Below are positions 14,174 through 17,839 of a DNA stretch of 17,839 bases, piece after piece. Position 1 is the stretch's first letter. Each line of letters begins with the position of its first letter. Position numbers and translations under genes: made by a program. The notes below the pieces were generated by a model. That model had not been told where the DNA came from. It worked only from the letters and a program-made list of their open reading frames with translations, and did no database searches. Location of the stretch: contig CALGGH010000195.1 of the NCBI GenBank assembly GCA_937916415.1, forward strand, positions 1 through 17,839, written 5' to 3'. Origin of the DNA: an uncultured Lachnospiraceae bacterium (GTDB taxonomy: Bacteria; Bacillota; Clostridia; Lachnospirales; Lachnospiraceae).

Positions 14174-16042
14174 ATGGAAGAGAACAACCTGGAGACTTTT
14201 GAAGAATTTAAGGAAAAAAGGCGCAAGATAGGACGCAAGCACCTGATTGTGCTGATAGTGGCCCTCGCAGTCCTCATGGCAGGCGGAGTGGGGGCTTATT
14301 TGGGGCACTCCAGGTACGTGGCTTACGAGGCCCGTCGGGCTGAACTGGCTGAAAATGACGCCGTGGCCAAGGAAGCGGCTTACGTGCTGGCTCAGAACAC
14401 TTTTCACCAGCATGCGGTGGAGGACATCTACAACGGAACCGGCGAATCGGTGGCGGAGGCCATGGTGGGAGCCGGCCTGGCCACCCTGGACGGCATACGT
14501 GACAGGCCTCCATTCGTGGAGATCACAGATGCCAACCGGGCTAATTTTGCCAGGGTGGAGAGCGTGGAGATATCGCCCGTCACCGGCATGGTGGAGGTGG
14601 CGGTCAAGGCGGACGCCCTGCCGATCTCTGACGACGGCTATTATTATCTTTTTTCCAAGCCGATCTACGGCAGCGCGATATCCGGCGAACCCATCATCAG
14701 GATCGAAAAGGACGTGGACTTCACGGTGAGCTGCAACCTCAACTACAACACGGCGGACTCGAGGCTTTTTGACAAGTTCTGCATGGCCCTGCTGCTGGAC
14801 GGAGAGTACGTCGAAGTCTCGAACTCCATGTACGTGACCAATCCCGAGGCCAAGGCTTCATATGCCTCCGGCCGGGACGGCGCGGGCAGCAAAAAGGGAC
14901 TTCTCGTCAACCCTGACCTGATCACCAGCGGCCAGCTGGAGGACCTCGGCTGCAAGCATGCGGCATACAACGTGTACATGTCGCTGATCTGCAACGGATC
15001 GGGCATCAACTACAATTACAACGGACATTCCTACAGCTTCAACTCATATCAGGTCGGACTCTATGACCTGGTGTTTTCGAGGCTGACCAGCCGAGGGGTG
15101 GACGTGAACGCGATCATAATCAACGACCTGTCCAATTCGACGCTGACCTATCCGGGATCGCGCGGCGCCCATGCGACGCTCTATGCCTTTAACCCTTCGG
15201 ACGAGGAGGGCGTCAGGTACGTGGCCGCGGTCGCAAGCTTCCTGGCCAACCGGTATTCCGGCGCGAACGGACACGGCAAGGTATCCAACTGGATCATCGG
15301 CAACGAGGTCAACGAGCGGGTGGTCTACAACTATACCCCGAGCATGGGAGTTGATGCCTATGCCAGGCTGTACGCGGACACGGTCAGGATTTTTTACAAC
15401 GCTATGTGCGCGGTCAACAGCACCACCAGGATATACGTTTCGCTCGACAACCGGTGGAACATGAACAAATCTGACTCATCATTTTATGACGTGAAGGACA
15501 TGATGGACGCGTACAACGCATACGTCCGGTCGGAGGGCAATTTTGACTGGCACGTGGGCTATCATCCCTACAACTATCCCCTTACCGAGGCCAGGGCGTG
15601 GAACTGGGGCAGGTATGATTCGATGGCGGGCAATTCTCCTTCAACGGCCATCATTTCCATGAGAAACATTCACGTGCTCACGGATTACCTTTCGCAGGAT
15701 TCGTACCTGGACAGCAAGGGCAACGTGCGGCGCGTGATCCTTTCCGAGATGGGATATACCTCCAGCAAGGGGCAGGAGCTGCAGGCGGCGTCCTTTGCCT
15801 ACGCATACAAGATCATGGAGTCCAATTCGCACATCGATTACATGCTGCTGTCCAGGCAGATAGACGCGGGCAGCGAGGTTGCGGAAGGTCTCGCGCTGGG
15901 CATCCTTAACTCCGGAGGAGGCCGCAAGGAGGCATACACGGCATTTAAGTACGCCGGTACAAGTGAGGAGTCGACATATTTTGCTAAATATCTTAATATA
16001 ATAGGTATAGGATCTTGGAGTGCGATACAGAACCCGAGGTGA
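14174..16042 (+). CDS. Membrane-anchored DUF5722 / clan GH-A-like glycoside hydrolase
   Basis: 622 residues. A charged cytoplasmic head (1-23, EEFKEKRRKIGRK) precedes a single hydrophobic segment (about 24-44, LIVLIVALAVLMAGG...), so it is probably a signal anchor with the bulk outside the cell. A short Ala/Glu helix follows (47-70), then a beta-rich domain (about 100-225). The large catalytic-type domain starts at SKKGLLVNPD (about 237). It carries NWIIGNEVNER (Glu378) and VILSEMGYTS (Glu525), placed like the acid/base and nucleophile of retaining (beta/alpha)8 enzymes. This matches DUF5722 as I recall it. It is likely to act on a cell-surface or dietary glycan; the substrate is unknown. The start has no visible ribosome site; ATG 14174 is the first that keeps the anchor. 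Confidence 0.75.
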   Translation: MEENNLETFEEFKEKRRKIGRKHLIVLIVALAVLMAGGVGAYLGHSRYVAYEARRAELAENDAVAKEAAYVLAQNTFHQHAVEDIYNGTGESVAEAMVGAGLATLDGIRDRPPFVEITDANRANFARVESVEISPVTGMVEVAVKADALPISDDGYYYLFSKPIYGSAISGEPIIRIEKDVDFTVSCNLNYNTADSRLFDKFCMALLLDGEYVEVSNSMYVTNPEAKASYASGRDGAGSKKGLLVNPDLITSGQLEDLGCKHAAYNVYMSLICNGSGINYNYNGHSYSFNSYQVGLYDLVFSRLTSRGVDVNAIIINDLSNSTLTYPGSRGAHATLYAFNPSDEEGVRYVAAVASFLANRYSGANGHGKVSNWIIGNEVNERVVYNYTPSMGVDAYARLYADTVRIFYNAMCAVNSTTRIYVSLDNRWNMNKSDSSFYDVKDMMDAYNAYVRSEGNFDWHVGYHPYNYPLTEARAWNWGRYDSMAGNSPSTAIISMRNIHVLTDYLSQDSYLDSKGNVRRVILSEMGYTSSKGQELQAASFAYAYKIMESNSHIDYMLLSRQIDAGSEVAEGLALGILNSGGGRKEAYTAFKYAGTSEESTYFAKYLNIIGIGSWSAIQNPR

Positions 16043-16050
16043 GGTGACGG

Positions 16051-16120
16051 TGCCAAGCGGTGCCAAACGGTGTCAAACGGTGCCAAGCGGTGTCAAACGG
16101 TGCCAAGCGGTGTCAAACGG
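16051..16120. repeat. 10-bp tandem repeat array (7 units)
   Basis: Seven exact-length units of TGYCAARCGG without gaps: TGCCAAGCGG, TGCCAAACGG, TGTCAAACGG, then TGCCAAGCGG/TGTCAAACGG alternating. The alternation means the later part is really a 20-bp unit. A half-unit (TGACGG, 16045-16050) precedes it. It starts 8 bp after the glycoside-hydrolase stop and runs directly into the CCGTCCCC elements. Confidence 0.93.
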
Positions 16121-16121
16121 T

Positions 16122-16181
16122 GCTGATCAAAAGAACCGTCCCCCTGATCAAGGCTGATCAAAAGAACCGTCCCCCTGATCA
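16122..16181. repeat. Two tandem CCGTCCCC elements with TGATCA arms
   Basis: Two identical 29-bp copies (16122-16150, 16153-16181) separated by AG. Each is GC, then TGATCA, AAAAGAACCGTCCCCC, and TGATCA again. The arms (TGATCA) are self-complementary, so each copy can fold as a hairpin with the conserved core in the loop. The core matches 12747-12759 (AAGAACCGTCCCC) base for base while the arms differ. A TATAAA (16182-16187) begins at the next base and could be the -10 box of the FIST gene. Confidence 0.9.
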
Positions 16182-16187
16182 TATAAA
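16182..16187 (+). promoter_or_regulatory. Candidate -10 box of the FIST-MCP unit
   Basis: TATAAA directly abuts the right arm of the second CCGTCCCC copy, 33 bp before the FIST start codon. No clear -35 is present at 16-18 bp; that position falls inside the element (TCAAAA). It is the only promoter-like hexamer I see close upstream. Confidence 0.35.
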
Positions 16188-16220
16188 CAAACACTATTAA
16201 CCATTAAGGAGGAATGAGAC

Positions 16221-17273
16221 GTGAAGGAAGTATACGCAAAAAGCGACAGCGGAAATCTGAAGGAAGCGCTGAAGGGGATTTCCTCTCCTGATGCGCTGAT
16301 CATGATCTCCAACGGTAAGCAGTTCGAGCAGCACGTGAAGGAATTGCAGGAGGCTTATCCGGACGTTCCCAGCATCGGAGGCACCGGATATTTCTATGGC
16401 AAGACGGTCAGGGAAGGCGGAGTCGGCATCATAGCGCTGTCCGGAGTTAAGGCAGTGGCCGGCGTCATGAATTACGCCAGCACGATGCCCGTTCACGACG
16501 TGGGCGCCCTGCAGAAAAATGTCAGTGCCGTATCGGCCAATTCAAACGACACGGTGTGCATCGACATCTGCACCGGCAATGATGCCTGCGTGCTGACATC
16601 AATGGATTCGGTGCTCGGCAAAAGCCGTATTTCACTTATCGGCGGAACCTCCATGGATCCCATGGTTTCGGTTAACGGGGAGATATACAGTGACGCTGCC
16701 GTGTACGTGCTCATCAAGAACCAGGGCGGCAGGGTCAAGGTCTACAAGGAGAACCTCTACCGGCCGTTGGATGACACCACCTTCATAGCCAGCAAGACGG
16801 ACAGGAGCAAATACTACATCGGCGAGCTGAATGGCAAGCCCGCCAAGGAAGTATACAAGAACCACCTGGGCATCAGCGAGAGTGACATCGCCACGCAGAC
16901 GTTCCAGAATCCCTTCGGCAAGGTGACCGGACACGACATATGCATCATATCGCTGAAGGAAGTCGTGGGCAACGGACTGACATGCTATCGTCAGGTCAAT
17001 GACTCCGACGTGCTCTGCATGCTTGACATGGGAGATTTCAGGGAGATCACTCAGGAGACCATTAACAACATCAAGAGCGACTTTAACCGCGTGTCGGGAG
17101 TTATCTCCGTCAACTGCGTATTCAGGTACATCGTTTTCAACAACAATCATTACATGGACGAGTATCTGACTTCAATGTCGACGATCGGAACCAGCGCCGG
17201 CTTCTTTGCCAACGGCGAACATCATAACGGACAGTTCGTGAATCAGTCCATGTCATGCGTGGTATTTGAGTAA
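16221..17273 (+). CDS. FIST-domain sensory protein
   Basis: 350-residue soluble protein with the FIST N and FIST C pattern. The N part (about 20-190) contains PDALIMISNGKQFEQHVKEL, DVPSIGGTGYFYGKTV, GGVGIIALSG and SLIGGTSMDP. The C part (about 205-345) contains GKPAKEVYKNHLGI, GHDICIISL, VNCVFRYIVF and IGTSAGFFANGEHHNGQFVNQS. FIST proteins are predicted small-ligand (amino-acid-like) sensors that feed signalling proteins. The start is GTG 16221 with AAGGAGG (16206-16212) 8 nt upstream. The stop is 15 nt from a chemotaxis receptor gene with no membrane segment, so the two probably form a cytoplasmic sensor-transducer pair. Confidence 0.88.
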   Translation: MKEVYAKSDSGNLKEALKGISSPDALIMISNGKQFEQHVKELQEAYPDVPSIGGTGYFYGKTVREGGVGIIALSGVKAVAGVMNYASTMPVHDVGALQKNVSAVSANSNDTVCIDICTGNDACVLTSMDSVLGKSRISLIGGTSMDPMVSVNGEIYSDAAVYVLIKNQGGRVKVYKENLYRPLDDTTFIASKTDRSKYYIGELNGKPAKEVYKNHLGISESDIATQTFQNPFGKVTGHDICIISLKEVVGNGLTCYRQVNDSDVLCMLDMGDFREITQETINNIKSDFNRVSGVISVNCVFRYIVFNNNHYMDEYLTSMSTIGTSAGFFANGEHHNGQFVNQSMSCVVFE

Positions 17274-17288
17274 GGGAGGTAAACTAAG

Positions 17289-17839
17289 ATGGCATTTTTT
17301 AAGAAGAACAACAATGCGGAGGCTGCCGCCCAGGCTCAGCTGGCAGAAGTCAAAAATGACTACACCCCGATAAGGCACATCGCCAAGAGCGTGCTCACGT
17401 ACCAGAAGGAGCTGGTAGAAAAGGAAGTTGCTTCGCTGCAGGAACTCAGGTGCATTCACGAATCCTTTGACGAGGTGCTGAGGGAGGACAAGGAATTAAA
17501 GGAAGAGATGCAGAAATTCGGCGACGTATTCCTGAACCTGAGCGAATCCGCATCCAAGTATGAAAACGTCAAGGCTGACATCTCCAGGTCGGTTGATGAT
17601 GCCCGCGACAAGATGGTCAGCCTCGAAAAGAGCTCCATAGAGCTGAAGGACGAGTTCGACGCGATCGAGAGCTTCTACGCATCGCTGCAGAATTCCATAG
17701 AGAGCATTTCGGAGAACATGAGCGCGATCACCGCCATAGCCAACCAGACCAACATGCTGGCCCTTAACGCATCGATCGAGGCCGCCAGGGCAGGCGAGCA
17801 GGGACGCGGCTTTGCCGTGGTTGCCGAGCAGGGAAAGAA
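17289..17839 (+). CDS. Cytoplasmic methyl-accepting chemotaxis protein, 3' end beyond window
   Basis: The frame is open from ATG 17289 to the window end (183 residues seen). GGGAGG (17274-17279) lies 9 nt upstream. There is no signal peptide or membrane segment (MAFFKKNNNAEAAAQAQL...), so it is a soluble receptor. Residues 40-145 are a charged, heptad-like coiled coil. Residues about 150-179 are the hairpin tip that binds CheA/CheW: IANQTNMLALNASIEAARAG, then EQGRGFAVVAE. The last visible residues, EQGK, differ from the common DEVR/EQVR. It is 15 nt downstream of the FIST gene, which may supply its ligand input, since no periplasmic or PAS-like sensor domain is seen. Confidence 0.92.
   Translation, partial: MAFFKKNNNAEAAAQAQLAEVKNDYTPIRHIAKSVLTYQKELVEKEVASLQELRCIHESFDEVLREDKELKEEMQKFGDVFLNLSESASKYENVKADISRSVDDARDKMVSLEKSSIELKDEFDAIESFYASLQNSIESISENMSAITAIANQTNMLALNASIEAARAGEQGRGFAVVAEQGK

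Noticed and set aside
12775..14277. 500-codon open frame on the minus strand
   Set aside because: Antisense shadow of rarA in GC-rich DNA; no ribosome site and no recognisable domain, whereas rarA is unmistakable.

Overview
The window looks like a stretch of chromosome from a fairly GC-rich Firmicute of the class Clostridia, probably near Lachnospiraceae. Pointers are the S20 sequence, strong GGAGG ribosome binding sites, a DUF4250 protein, a stand-alone CarD-type protein, a FIST protein next to a soluble chemotaxis receptor, and heavy use of AGG (Arg) and ATA (Ile) codons. This placement is an inference from gene content; no rRNA or tRNA gene is present.

Region 1 (3-7331, plus strand) is one tightly packed, probably co-transcribed unit. 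It holds chorismate mutase/prephenate dehydratase (pheA, open at its 5' side, with a 7-residue repeat linker), a DUF815 AAA+ ATPase, an HD-containing Ppx/GppA-type exopolyphosphatase, polyphosphate kinase 1, the Maf nucleotide pyrophosphatase, and a small acidic protein. Most junctions overlap by 4-16 bp. The core pairs polyphosphate synthesis with breakdown, plus an ATPase of unknown role.

Region 2 (7332-9007) is repeat-rich. Four copies of a 24-bp repeat lead into a clear sigma-A promoter and rpsT (S20), which ends in a textbook terminator. A CarD-type regulator lies on the minus strand, followed by a 17-bp tandem array. Region 3 (9008-10250) encodes a DEDDh exonuclease with a topoisomerase-type zinc ribbon and a HAD-type 5'-nucleotidase.

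Region 4 (10251-11286) is a decay zone. It has the fused C-terminal remnants of a two-gene heterodimeric ABC exporter (minus strand), cut off next to a run of four hairpins. Region 5 (11287-17839) carries an LdcA/MccF-type S66 peptidase, a DUF4250 protein, rarA, a membrane-anchored DUF5722 glycoside-hydrolase-like protein, a FIST sensor protein, and the start of a cytoplasmic methyl-accepting chemotaxis protein that runs off the window.

The most unusual signal is between the genes. The core CCGTCCCC occurs at least five times (8005, 12443 on minus, 12752, 16135, 16166), as far as I could see only in intergenic DNA, and usually inside locus-specific short palindromes or inverted repeats. Short tandem arrays of 10, 13, 17, 21, 24 and 31 bp period are also spread through the window. 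I see no CRISPR array, tRNA, rRNA, transposase gene or recognised riboswitch.
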